From the NCBI GenBank assembly GCA_016081115.2, contig CM071935.1, positions 50,144,680 through 50,208,679 on the forward strand: 64,000 nt of DNA, read 5' to 3'. Each line of letters begins with the position of its first letter. Positions within the stretch are counted from its first letter, which is position 1. Under the pieces are notes generated by a model that worked only from the letters and a program-made list of their open reading frames with translations, was not told the DNA's origin and did no database searches. The stretch comes from Rehmannia glutinosa. Taxonomy: Eukaryota; Streptophyta; Magnoliopsida; Lamiales; Orobanchaceae. Below are positions 12,183-22,283 of this stretch, in pieces. The position numbers and the translations under genes are program-made.

Positions 12183-13802
12183 TCAATATTCTTTTTGACT
12201 GATAATATGATCATCCAATGATTTAGATGCCTTTGTAAATGAGGCAATCACATTATTAAGATCTTTCTCCCTCTTTTCTATAGCAGCTAACTCTGATATA
12301 ATTTTGGCATTTTCAGCCTTCAGCTCTGTGTTCTCATCAGCTATGTGACTTAGAGTACTCAGCTCTTTAGTCAGCTGTGAGTTTTGGCTTTTAAGCTGGC
12401 TGTTTTCCTCATTTAAAATTGTGTGTGAGGATTTTATGTGTTCAAAATCTTTCATCATTTTGACTAATGAATCATAAACATCAGTTTGTGATGAAGTGTG
12501 TGTATCATAGTCACTATCACTTGAATCTGAATGAGATGAGTTAGAGTGTACCTCATCTTCTTGATCTGGTTGATCTTGTTCTTTGGCCATGAGGCAGATC
12601 ATAGGCTCTTCATCTGAATCACTTGAGTAGTCTGCTTCACTACTATCCGAGTCTGCTGCTTCTTTGGACTTGACTATCTCAGTAGTCTCAGTAGCTAACA
12701 TGGCTTTTCTCTTTTCCTGTCTTCTTTCCCTGAAGACTTTTCTTTCTTCTTCATTCCTATACTTGTTGACTGGTGGATAGGAATAGTCAACTGCAAAGTG
12801 TCCTGGTTGTCTGCAGTTCCAACACAGGTTCTCAACTCTGTGATCAACTCTGTCTAGTCTTGGGTTATCAGCTCTCTGATAGTCAACCCTTTGATGCGCA
12901 GCTCTCTTGGGAGGCCTATCTTCCTTTGACTTGGAAGGTGCTGAATGTCTTCTGGAGGTTTCACCCTTGTTTCTTTTGTAGTTCTTATTAAAGAACTTTT
13001 TGAATCTTTTTACCATCAGGGAAATCTCCTCTTGGTCTATGGCTTCCTTTGGCTCAGCTCTTTTCCCTTCACTGGCCAATAGTGCAGCTGTCTTGGGTAC
13101 AACTCTCTCCTCTTGATCTTTTCTTCTAAGCTCGAATTCGTAGGCTTTGAGGTCTGAGAATAGCTCATGGTTGGATGTTTTTGAGAGGTCCATAGAGTGT
13201 CTCAGTGCCATGACCTTTATTTCCCATTCAGTTGGGAGGCTTCTTAATATCTTCATACACATTTCCTTTTGTGTATATTCTCTCCCAAGGGCTGAAAGCT
13301 CATTTGTAATCTCAGTAAATCTGGCATCCAGCTGATCCAGAGTTTCACCTGCAAGCATTTTGAAATTTTCAACTTTATGAATAGCAACAGATAGTTTATT
13401 TTCTTTAATATGCTCTGATCCTTCACAAATTAAAGTTAGCTTTTCCCAAATCTCTTTGGCTGATTTGAAAGATTTGACTTTATTGAACATAGATTTGTCC
13501 AATGTCTTGTAGAGTATATCCTTGGCCACATTGTCCAGGTTGTATCTCTTTTTATCATCATTGGTCCACTCAGTCCTAGGTTTTTCAACCATGGCTGGTC
13601 TTGCTTCAGCAACATCTTCTTCTCCTTTAGCTGCAGCTGCTCTTCTTACAACCGTATTCACTTTGAGTTTTTGCAGTGGCCCATCCTCTATCACAAGCCA
13701 CATTTCATCATGTAATGCAGAAAGATGAGTCTGCATACAAAGTTTTCAATCATCAAATTCTTCAACAGAGAACATAGAGATTCACATTAGATTTGCTTCC
13801 AT
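12183..13802 (-). pseudogene. gag: gag of element A (nucleocapsid/capsid polyprotein), near full length
   Basis: Gag packages element RNA into virus-like particles in the cytoplasm. The open frame from 13736 has 517 codons. It shows the copia gag domain (FNKVKSFKSAKEIWEKL; LDQLDARFTEITNEL; residues 1-230), a basic stretch (FKKFFNKNYKRNKGE), a zinc knuckle (CWNCRQPGHFAVDY, ~residue 300), an acidic Ser/Asp-rich segment (~360-420) and a coiled coil (LNEENSQLKSQNSQLTKEL, ~430-500). The native start is probably 13802, since its leader aligns with elements D and G, but two stops separate it from the open frame. The last cysteine of the knuckle is tyrosine, which should weaken RNA binding. Confidence 0.85.
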
Positions 13803-13914
13803 GATAATAACTTTACTTAAAAGTGAAAGACTTTGAAACACAAGTGTTTAAAAACTTTTTGAAAAGATAGAGATCTAGTTTAGTAACCAGTGTGGAAGGC
13901 TCAATGAACCAACC

Positions 13915-13926
13915 GCTTTGATACCA
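13915..13926 (-). promoter_or_regulatory. PBS of element A
   Basis: On the minus strand this reads TGGTATCAAAGC, one mismatch from the 12-base complement of initiator tRNA-Met. It lies two bases inside the LTR end, the same spacing as in element G. Confidence 0.85.
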
Positions 13927-13928
13927 TT

Positions 13929-15466
13929 TGTTGGTCCCAAGGGGTGTGAAGTAAGGTTTAGAAGGGGGGTTGAATAAACCTTACCAAATTTTCGATTTAG
14001 TCCTTTTAAAAATTATTCAACAAAGTTGACTCAAACAACTGTGTGCTTGATGGATAGCTAAGTTGACTTTTCAGCTAAGTTACCCACTCAGCAGACTCAA
14101 TAGAGCTGTTGATAGTATAACTTGGCTGCTCAAGCCAAATACTTAACTTGACTGATTGGGTTTTAACAACGGAAGACTTAACACCCTTTGTTTAGTTTTA
14201 AGTTTGTTTTTAACACTTGATTTTTAGCACTTGGTTATTTATCAGTTGGATAGCGAATATAATACTAACATCAGATAAAAAGTAAACAGACAGGAAAGTA
14301 AGTTTGCTGAAAGTAAATGACACAAATATTTTATAAAGGTTCGAAGATGGTGTAATTCTTCTAATCCTTTCTTCTCCAACTCCTGGAGGAATCCACTATG
14401 TAACAGATCAATTTACAAAGGGGTAAATAGTCTGGAGATAGCCTTGATCACACAAGTGGCTGCTCTTGCGACTCAGCTTCTTCACAGGGCTAGCTGCTTT
14501 GCTACTTCAACTCACTTTCTCAATTTTTTGGATTTGATCACGAAGCCCTCCAACAAACTTGATAATGGTTCGACCTGGAATCTTTCTACAATCCTGACTT
14601 GGATAGTAGACCCCTTTGGTTTCTTCAAAAGTTTCCTTTTCAACAGATTTGAAGTTGTCTTTCCTTCACAGCTTATGTTGGATCGATTTCCTTCGAGTTC
14701 CAGGCTTGAGGAATTGCTTGAATGTCTATGAGAATATTACAGGTTAAATGCTTGAATATTTCTTGCTTGTTCGTGGTTCAGGTAACCTCTTCTCAATAAC
14801 TTCGTCATCCATTTATAGTGCACATTTGAAATTTTGCTCGTTGAAGAGATAGGCTAATTTCAAATGGCACATTGTGTTCGTTGGCTTGTCTTGTCTTGGT
14901 CTGCAGTCCTTGATGTTGACCTTTCCTCGTATTAAATGTCTTTGCAGTATTGCAGATGCCTGACACAAGGTGCAGTGTTTCCCATTGGTTCATTCCTTTT
15001 GCATAATTATGGGACTAACACTTTAGACCTGACAGCTTTGACATATTACTATATTGAGTAATATTCTTAACTTTAATCAACGGATCTAAGTCAGTTGTCT
15101 TGACTAGACTGCTGTCTATACCCCAGGTGACTTGAGTTTGCTCCAATCATTGGATAACTCAACTGTCACTTCAACTTGTAGACTTGGCTTCTTGAGTTGA
15201 CTTGACTGACACTTCTTACAGCTGTTCCCCAGCTGACGCTCCTTCAGTCCATTCATTGTCTTCCTTCATGGGGTTACTCAGCTGACACACAATAGAGTCT
15301 TCACAAAGTCCGCAGTTGACTTCTTGTATTCCTTGGCATAGCTGACTTGGCTTAGCTCTTTCAGCCCTATCTATTACAATGCAAATTACAAGGAAAATGG
15401 AGTGCCAACTTCCTAGTTTAAGTTTCACATGGTATCATCAAAATCTATCAAATAAATTTCCTAACA
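13929..15466 (-). repeat. 5' LTR of element A
   Basis: A 1,538-bp LTR starting TGTTGGTCCC on the plus strand and ending CCTAACA. The TATA box (minus strand, 14811-14817) lies ~650 bp from the U3 end as in the other copies. The U5 hairpin (GTAAGGTTTA stem with G-rich loop, 13951-13984) is intact. U3 is rich in TTGAC and CAGCTGA motifs. Confidence 0.9.
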
Positions 15467-17490
15467 GCTATGTTCAATAAAGTCAAGTCATGCAAATCAG
15501 CCAAAGAAATCTGGGATAAGCTACCCCTGATTTGTGAAGGATCTGAACAGATAAAAGAGAATAAACTAACAGTTGCTGTTCAAAAATTTGGAATTTTAAA
15601 ATGCTTGCAGGTGAAAGTCTAGATCAGCTGGATGCCAGATTCACAGAGATCACAAATGAGCTTTCAGCACTTGGGAAGGAGTACACTCAAAAGGAGATGT
15701 GCATGAAGATTTTAAGAGCCCTCCCAGCTGAATGGAAAATAATGGTCATGGCCCTAAGACACTCCATGGATCTCTCAAAGACATCAAACCATGAGCTGTT
15801 CTCAGATCTCAAAGCCTATGAGTTTGAGCTGAGAAGAAAGGAGCAAGAGGAGACAACTATGCCCAAGACAGCTGCACTGATGGCCAGTGAAGAAAAGAAA
15901 GCTGAGCCAAAGGAAACTATTGACTAGGAATAAATTGCTCTCACGGTAAAAAGGTTCAACAAGTTCTTTAACAAGAACTATAAAAGGAAAAAGGGTGAGA
16001 CCTGCAGGAGACATTCAGCACCTTCCAAAGCAAGGGAGGACATGCCACCCAAGAGAGCTAAATATCAACGAGCTGACTATCAGAGAGCTGAAAGAGCTGA
16101 TATGCAGAGAGCTGAAAACCTATGTTGGAATTGCAGACAACCAGGACATATTGCTATTGATTGCTCCTATCCACCAATCAACAAATGCTAAAATGAGGAA
16201 GAAAGAAGAGTCTTCAAGGAAAGAAGACAAGAAAAGAAGAAAGCTATGTTGGCTGCTGAGACTGCTGAACCAGTCAAGTGCAAAGAGCCAACAGACTCGG
16301 ACAACAGTGAAGCTGACTACTCAAGTGACACTAAGGAAGAGGCTTTGATTTTTCTCATGGCCAAAGAACAATATCAAGAGGATGAGGTACACTCTAACTC
16401 ATCTCATTCTGAGTCAAGTGATAATAATAGTGACAAAAATACTTCCTCACCCATAGATCTTTATGATTTGTTAGGCAAAATGATGAAAGATTTTGAGCAC
16501 ATTAAAACCTCACGCACATTTTTTAATGAGGAAAACAGCCAGCTTAAAAGCCAAAACTCACAGCTAACTAAGGAGCTAAGTACTCTAAGTCAAATAGCTG
16601 ATGAGAATACAAAGCTGAAAGCTGAAAATGCCAAGATTATAGCAGAGTTAGCTGCTATAGAAAACAGAGAGAAAGATCTCAAAAATGTGATTGCCTCATT
16701 TACAAAAGCATCCAAATCATTAGATGAACTAATAATGAGTCAAAAAGAGTGTGGAGATAAGACAGGCATATGATTCAATTCCTTTGTGCATAGTCAAACT
16801 CCCAGAATGATTTTGGAGAAAGGATCCTCAAGCAATGAGGGAATTCCAAAACCCAAAACACCATATGTTGCACCAACACCCACACTGAAACACAATCACA
16901 ATCATACTGGTCCTTGGATACAAAGGAAAAGGAAAGAAGCCAGTAGAGTATGCTGAGAGGACAATTGAAAAGAAATTTAGAAAAGTCCATCAGCAGACTC
17001 CTAATAGAAAATACTCTGTGAAAGCAAAACAAAGCTACCAAAAACCCTAGGATTTCATCAAAGAAATTCATACGATGGGAATGGTAGAAACTATCCTAAC
17101 CAAGCCGATCGTAATAACTAAGTGAAACATCAGCAAAGACCTATGGGATACAAGCCAAAATGGCAAAGACCTCAACCTCATCAAACGTCATTCCCAAGGC
17201 AAAAGAGCTATTATCAGCACTCTTATCTACCCAGACACAACACCCAGAAATTCTACTATTATCCCAAGAAAGCAATTGCTCAATCAAAGGCACATACATA
17301 CAGACAAAAGAGACAGTTGTATGATCCTAAAACCCCAAAGCAATTTGGTAATGTGCATTATGATTATGGAACCGATAGATGGCAACCTCTTAGAGTCAGA
17401 TCATCTCGCTATAGGTTGGTTGGAACATCTCATAGCACTAACCCCTCAGGACCCAAGCAAGTATGGGTACCTAAAAATTTATTTCCTTGA
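15467..17490 (+). pseudogene. gag: gag of element B, 5'-truncated
   Basis: The frame starts mid-gag (MFNKVKSCKSAKEIW). The domain order matches element A: capsid-like region (15601-15927), basic stretch, CCHC knuckle (16123-16164, CWNCRQPGHIAIDC, all four ligands present), acidic Ser-rich segment and coiled coil (16500-16750). Stops at about 15926 and 15932, and frameshifts near 15990 and 16240, break it. The C-terminal part (17122-17490) is Tyr/Gln/Lys-rich and ends at an in-frame TGA (17488-17490) before pol. This copy keeps the cleanest zinc knuckle in the window. Confidence 0.85.
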
Positions 17491-17978
17491 TTGCAGGTTC
17501 AAGGAACAACTGAGTGCCAAGGAACCTGGTATATGGATAGTGGCTGCTCCAGACATATGACAGGAAGCAAGAAAAATCTGCCAAAGTTCAAAGAAATCAA
17601 AGTTGCAAAAGTCATATTTGGAGGAAATGAATCTCCAGGGGAGATCAAAGGCACAGGGTCCATAAAGAAGAATGGTCTGGAGATCACAGATGTTGTATAT
17701 GTTGAAGATCTCAATTTCAATCTACTATGCACCAGCCAACTCTGCGACAAAGGCTACTATGTGGGATTCAACATGGGAGTATACCAAATCAAAGATGCCG
17801 AATCAAATGAAATAGTGCTACAAGGAACAAGATAGAAAAACATGTATGTAGTGGATTGGTCAACTGCTACAACAAGTACACGTATGCTAGCAAAGAGTAT
17901 AACCGAATCAATTTAGCTGTGGCACAAGAAGCTGAGTCATCTGAACTTCAAGACAGTTAATAATCTTGCAAGGAGTCA
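17491..17978 (+). pseudogene. pol: Protease and start of integrase, element B
   Basis: This is a retroviral-type aspartic protease that would process the polyprotein. The active site WYMDSGCSRHMTG is near the start, followed by the flap region (VIFGGNES) and ITDVVYVEDLNFNLL. A TAG at 17833 interrupts the frame before the integrase zinc-binding segment (LWHKKLSHLNF, ~17920). The copy stops at 17978, where the LTR of element C starts. Confidence 0.85.
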
Positions 17979-19539
17979 TGTAGGTCCCAAGGGGTGTGGT
18001 GTAAGGTTTAGAAGGGGGGGTTAAATAAACCTTACCAAATTTTCACTTTTAGTATTTTTAAGATATTCAACAGAGTTGACTCAAATTAGCTGTGTCCTTG
18101 GGGGACAACTAGTTGGCTATATTCAGCTAAGTTACCCGCTCAACACACTCGATAGAGCTGTTGATAGTATAACTTGGCTGCTTAAGCTAACACTTAACTT
18201 CAGTTGATTTGGTTTTTAACAACGGAAGACTTAACAGCCTTTAGATTGATTAAAGCTTGTTTTTAACACTTGTTATTCATTAGTGGATTAGCAAATAAAC
18301 TAACAGCAAATATTAAAATATATGCAGGAAAGTAAGTGCTGAAAGTAAAATGACATAAGTAATTTTTATAGTGGTTCGAGGATGGGGTAATTCCTATAAT
18401 CCACTCTTCTCCAACTCCTGGAGGAATCCACTAAGTAACAGATCAAGTTACAAAGCGAAACTTGATTTAGAAAGCCTTGATCACACAAATTCTTCTCCTA
18501 CGACTCGACTTCTTCACAAAAACAAAGCATTTTGCGCTACTACTTGACTCCTTCAAGTCCTTGGATTTGTTCACACAGCCCCCCAACAAACTTGAATCTC
18601 CTGGTTCGACCTTGAACCTTTCTACAACTCCTTCAACTTGGAGAGTAGACCCCTTTTTGTTCTTCAAATGTTTCCTCTTGAACTGGTTGAAGTTATCTTT
18701 CCTTCACAAAGTGTGTTGGATCGAGTTTTTTCGAGTTTTAGGCTTGAGGAATTCTATGATAAGCTTTGAGAATATTGCAGGTTATGCTTGCTTGAATATT
18801 GGTTGAAAGATCAGTGTCATTCGTTTTCTCAGGTATGCAAGGTAACCTTTTCTCAATTACTTCCTCAGCCTTTTATAGTGCTCATTTGAAATTTGCCCGT
18901 TGAAGAGATAGGCCAATTTCAAATGACACTTCTTGTTCGTTGACTTGTATTTTCTTGGTCTGCAACACCTGTGATGTTGACTCTTCCTCGTATTTAAATG
19001 GCTTTGCAGCTTTACAGGGTCTAACACAAGTTTCAGTGTTTCCCATTGGCTTATTCCTTTTGCATGATTCTGGGCAAACACTTTAAGACCTGGCATCTTC
19101 GACATATTACTATATCGAGTAATATTCTTGACTTCCTTCCAACGGATCAATGTCAGTTTTCTCAACTTGACTGCTGCGTTTACCCCTTGTGACTTGAGTC
19201 TGCTCCAATCATATGATTGACTCAACTATCACTTCAACTGATAGACTTGGCCCTTTCATTGACTTGACTGACACTTCCTCAAACTTCACACAGTTGTTCC
19301 GCAGCTGGCTCTTCTTCCGTCGAGTCCTTGTCTTCCTTCATGGCCATACTCAGCTGACACACAACAGAGTCTTCACTGTAGTCTACAGTTGACTTCTTCT
19401 ATTCTTGACTTAGCTGACTTCACTCAACTCTTTCAGTCCTATCTATTACAATACAGAATTACAAGGAAAATGGGGTGCCAACTTCCTAGTCTAAGTTTTA
19501 CATGGTATCATCAAAATCTAACAAATAAATTTCCTAACA
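17979..19539 (-). repeat. 3' LTR of element C
   Basis: A 1,561-bp LTR with TGTAGGTCCC at the left and CTAACA at the right. The TATA box is at 18871-18877 (minus) and the U5 hairpin at about 18001-18035. It is adjacent to a good polypurine tract on the right, which proves it is the 3' LTR of a minus-strand element. Confidence 0.9.
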
Positions 19540-19553
19540 ATTTCCCCCTTTTT
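19540..19553 (-). promoter_or_regulatory. Polypurine tract of element C
   Basis: On the minus strand this reads AAAAAGGGGGAAAT, directly before the LTR start TGTTAGG. It is the plus-strand primer for reverse transcription. Identical tracts precede LTRs F, H and I. Confidence 0.9.
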
Positions 19554-19799
19554 GATGATGCCAAAACTTAAAACAAACAAAATAAGTAAACAGCAAACAC
19601 AAGCAGTGCAATAACAAAGAATGTATGCTTTTGAATAATCAGTTTTATTGATCATAGCATTCTTGTCCTTTACAAAGCTATTTACAATAGATAACATAGC
19701 TTTATACAAGTATAACTTTACAACGTGTATCTAAGCTAAGTTACAAGGAGAATGAACATTACAAGGAAATTCTTAGAGCTATTACAGGGAAAACATACA

Positions 19800-20744
19800 G
19801 CTAAGTAAAATACATGAAGGGGTTCGCAGCTGTCTTCAACGCCTTGGCTGCTTCCTTCTTCTCTCTTCTTCATCAGCTCTCCATGAAATGTTCATGGGTT
19901 CCAGTCTGCATACACATCTTGGATTTCTCCAAGGCTTTGGCTTTCTCCAGGGCCTTCTCCTTTTCATCCTCTTTGATAGTACGGAGGGCATCCATGCAGA
20001 AATTCTCATCCAGGGCATATTGGACAGACACATTCCAAAGGAAGCTTAGAAGCTCCTTTTCTTCGTTGATAAACTCCGGACGAGTGAACTGTTGTCTGGA
20101 GTAATCTAGCTTCCACTTCTCCAATTCCTTAGCCTCTGCTGGATGTCCGGATAGACTGGAGAGTACATAATTAGATGGTCATCATCATCCTCTACGGCCT
20201 CTAGAATAGTGAATAGTAGCCAATGGTGCTTGCTCCTTCCCAGGTACAAAAAACATCAGTCTGAGGGGGTGAGACAACCTTTTCTTCCTGCGTCTTGGCT
20301 GTCTCAGCTCCTTCCGTGTCCACAACTGTTTCTCGGACAGCTGGATCTTCAATACTCTGCTGATCAACATTAGCAGTCTTCAGAGTCTCATCAATCTTTT
20401 CTTGAGACTGCTCCTCTTGAGCATCAGTAGTCTCGATGGGCTTCTCCGGCTGAGTACCAGACTCGGCTGGCTTCTCCAGCTCCGACATCTAAACCAACCG
20501 TCTTTGCTCAGTAGGAACCAAAGGAATCTCTGGTTTAACATTTTTAGGCTCTTCAAGGGTGAAGGCATGTATTTCAATATCATCCTTCTTCGACGCAGCT
20601 GCCTTGCGAGACTTGGCAGTACGTCTTTTCTTCACCACTGGAGAAGGAATTTGAGGTTCCCTCTAAGTCTCGGCTGTTGGGCATGGGCATCGGCTGCTGG
20701 GGCAGGTGCATGGCGTTTGGCTGTTGGGGCATGTGCCTTCTTGG
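19800..20744 (-). pseudogene. ORF3 fragment of element C, internally deleted
   Basis: Read on the minus strand, the fragment starts in the basic Ala/Pro-rich part of ORF3 and passes through the acidic segment (EKPIETTDAQEEQSQEKI) and the helical domain (LDYSRQQFTRPEFINEEKEL). At HEHFMES, where element D continues with the UIM-like helix, it jumps to the Lys/Glu-rich extreme C-terminus. The UIM-like region, coiled coil and FPGVPLSF motif are therefore deleted. Several frameshifts are present. Confidence 0.75.
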
Positions 20745-22283
20745 TGTAGGTCCCAAGGGGTGTGGTTTAAGGTTTATAAGGGGAGAGTTGAATAAACCTT
20801 ACCAAATTTCCGATTTAGTACTTTTAAAATGGTTCAACAAAGTTGACTCAAATCAGCTGTGTCCTTGGGGGAAAGCTAAGTTGGCTATTCAGCTAAGTTA
20901 CCCACTCAACAGACTCAATAGAGCTGTTGATAGTATAACTTGGCTACTTAAGCCAAATACTTAACTTGGCTGATTTGGGTTTTAACAGCGGAAGACTTAA
21001 CACCCTTTGATTTGTTTTAAGCTTGTTTTAAATACTTAACCTTTAGCACTTTGTTAATTATCAGTTGGATAGCAAATGTAAACTAACAACAGATATAAGT
21101 AAATATGCAGGAATGTAAATTTGCTAAAAGTAAATGACACAAATATTTTATAGAGGTTCGAAGATGGGGTAATTCTTCTAATTCTCTCTTCTTCAACTCC
21201 TGGAGGAATCGACTATGTAAAAGATCATTTTACAAAGCAGTTATCAGTCTGGAGACAGCCTTGATCACACAGCTGGCTTCTCTTGCAACTCAGCATCTTC
21301 ACGAGGCAGTGGCTTGGCTACTACAGCTCACTTCTTCAAGTTCTTGGATTCGATCATGAAGACCTCCAACAAACTTGATGTCTGGTTCGACCTTGAACCT
21401 TACTACAATCCTTCAACTTGGATAGTAGACCCCTTTTTGTTTTCAAATGATTTGTTTTTCAACAGTTTGAAGTTATCTTTCCTTCACAGTGTGTGTTGGA
21501 TCGAGTTTCTTCGAGTTTTAGGCTTGAGGAATATCTTGATAAGCTTTGAGAATTTGCAGGTTAGTTGCTTGAATATTGCCTAAAAAATCTGTATCATTCG
21601 TAACCTTTTCTCAATAGCTTCCTCAGCCTTTTATAGTGTACATTTGAAATTTTGCCCGTTGAAGAGAAATGCTAATTTCAAATGTCACTTTGTGGTTGTT
21701 GGCTTGTCTTGTCTTGGTCTGCAACCTTTGTGATGTTGACCTTTCTTCGTATTAAATGCCATATAAGATTTGCAGGCGTCTGACACAAGGTGCAGTGTTT
21801 CCCATTGGTTCATTCCTTTTGCACAATTTTGGGAAAACCACTTTTAGACCTGGCAGCCTGACATATTACTATATCGAGTAATATTCTTGACTTTATTCCA
21901 ACGGATCTAAGTCAGCTGTCTTCACTTGACTGCTACCTTTAGCCCAGGTGACTTGAGTCTGCTCCAATCATAGGATTGACTCAACTGTCACACTAACTGA
22001 CAGACTTCGCTCTTTAAGTTGACATGACTGACACTTCGCACAACTGTTCCTCAACTGACACTCCTTCAGTCGAGTCCTTGACTTCCTTCTTGACCATACT
22101 CAGCTGACACACAACAGAGTCTTCATTCCAGTTTGTAGTTGACTTCTTATAATCCTTGACATAACTGACTTAACTCAGCTCTTCCAGTCCTATGTATTAC
22201 AATACAAATTACAAACAAAATGGGGTGCGAACTTCCTAGTTTAAGTTTTACATGGTATCATCATAATCTAATAAATAAATTTC
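20745..22283 (-). repeat. 3' LTR of element D, terminal bases deleted
   Basis: About 1.54 kb, TGTAGGTCCC at the left. The right end stops at AAATTTC and lacks the final CTAACA, running straight into ORF3. The TATA box is at 21629-21635 (minus). The U5 hairpin has a mutated stem (TTTAAGG instead of GTAAGG). Confidence 0.88.

Larger units (their letters stand above)
9515..15466 (-). mobile_element. Element A: Sirevirus-type copia, 3'-truncated
   Basis: A minus-strand element comprising, from right to left: 5' LTR, PBS, gag, degenerate protease, a fused pol remnant, the pol-ORF3 spacer and the first ~30 bases of ORF3. Homology to element D stops at about 9515, inside codon ~11 of ORF3, and unrelated AT-rich DNA follows. 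The 3' LTR is therefore lost and no target duplication can be tested. On the right, its LTR end abuts gag of plus-strand element B without any gap, which suggests insertion into B or a later rearrangement. Confidence 0.85.
15467..17978 (+). mobile_element. Element B: plus-strand gag-pol fragment, host of element C
   Basis: An internal fragment that starts inside gag, where the LTR end of A abuts it, and ends inside the integrase zinc domain, where the 3' LTR of C begins. Neither LTR is present. It is the outermost level of the nested stack that can be seen. Confidence 0.85.
17979..20744 (-). mobile_element. Element C: 3' LTR plus ORF3 fragment, interrupted by D
   Basis: A minus-strand fragment: 3' LTR (17979-19539), polypurine tract, 3' UTR and part of ORF3. 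It inserted into pol of element B; the left flank is AGTCA (17974-17978). It is cut at 20745, where the 3' LTR of D begins. The remainder of C (5' ORF3, pol, gag, 5' LTR) is not in the window. Confidence 0.8.
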
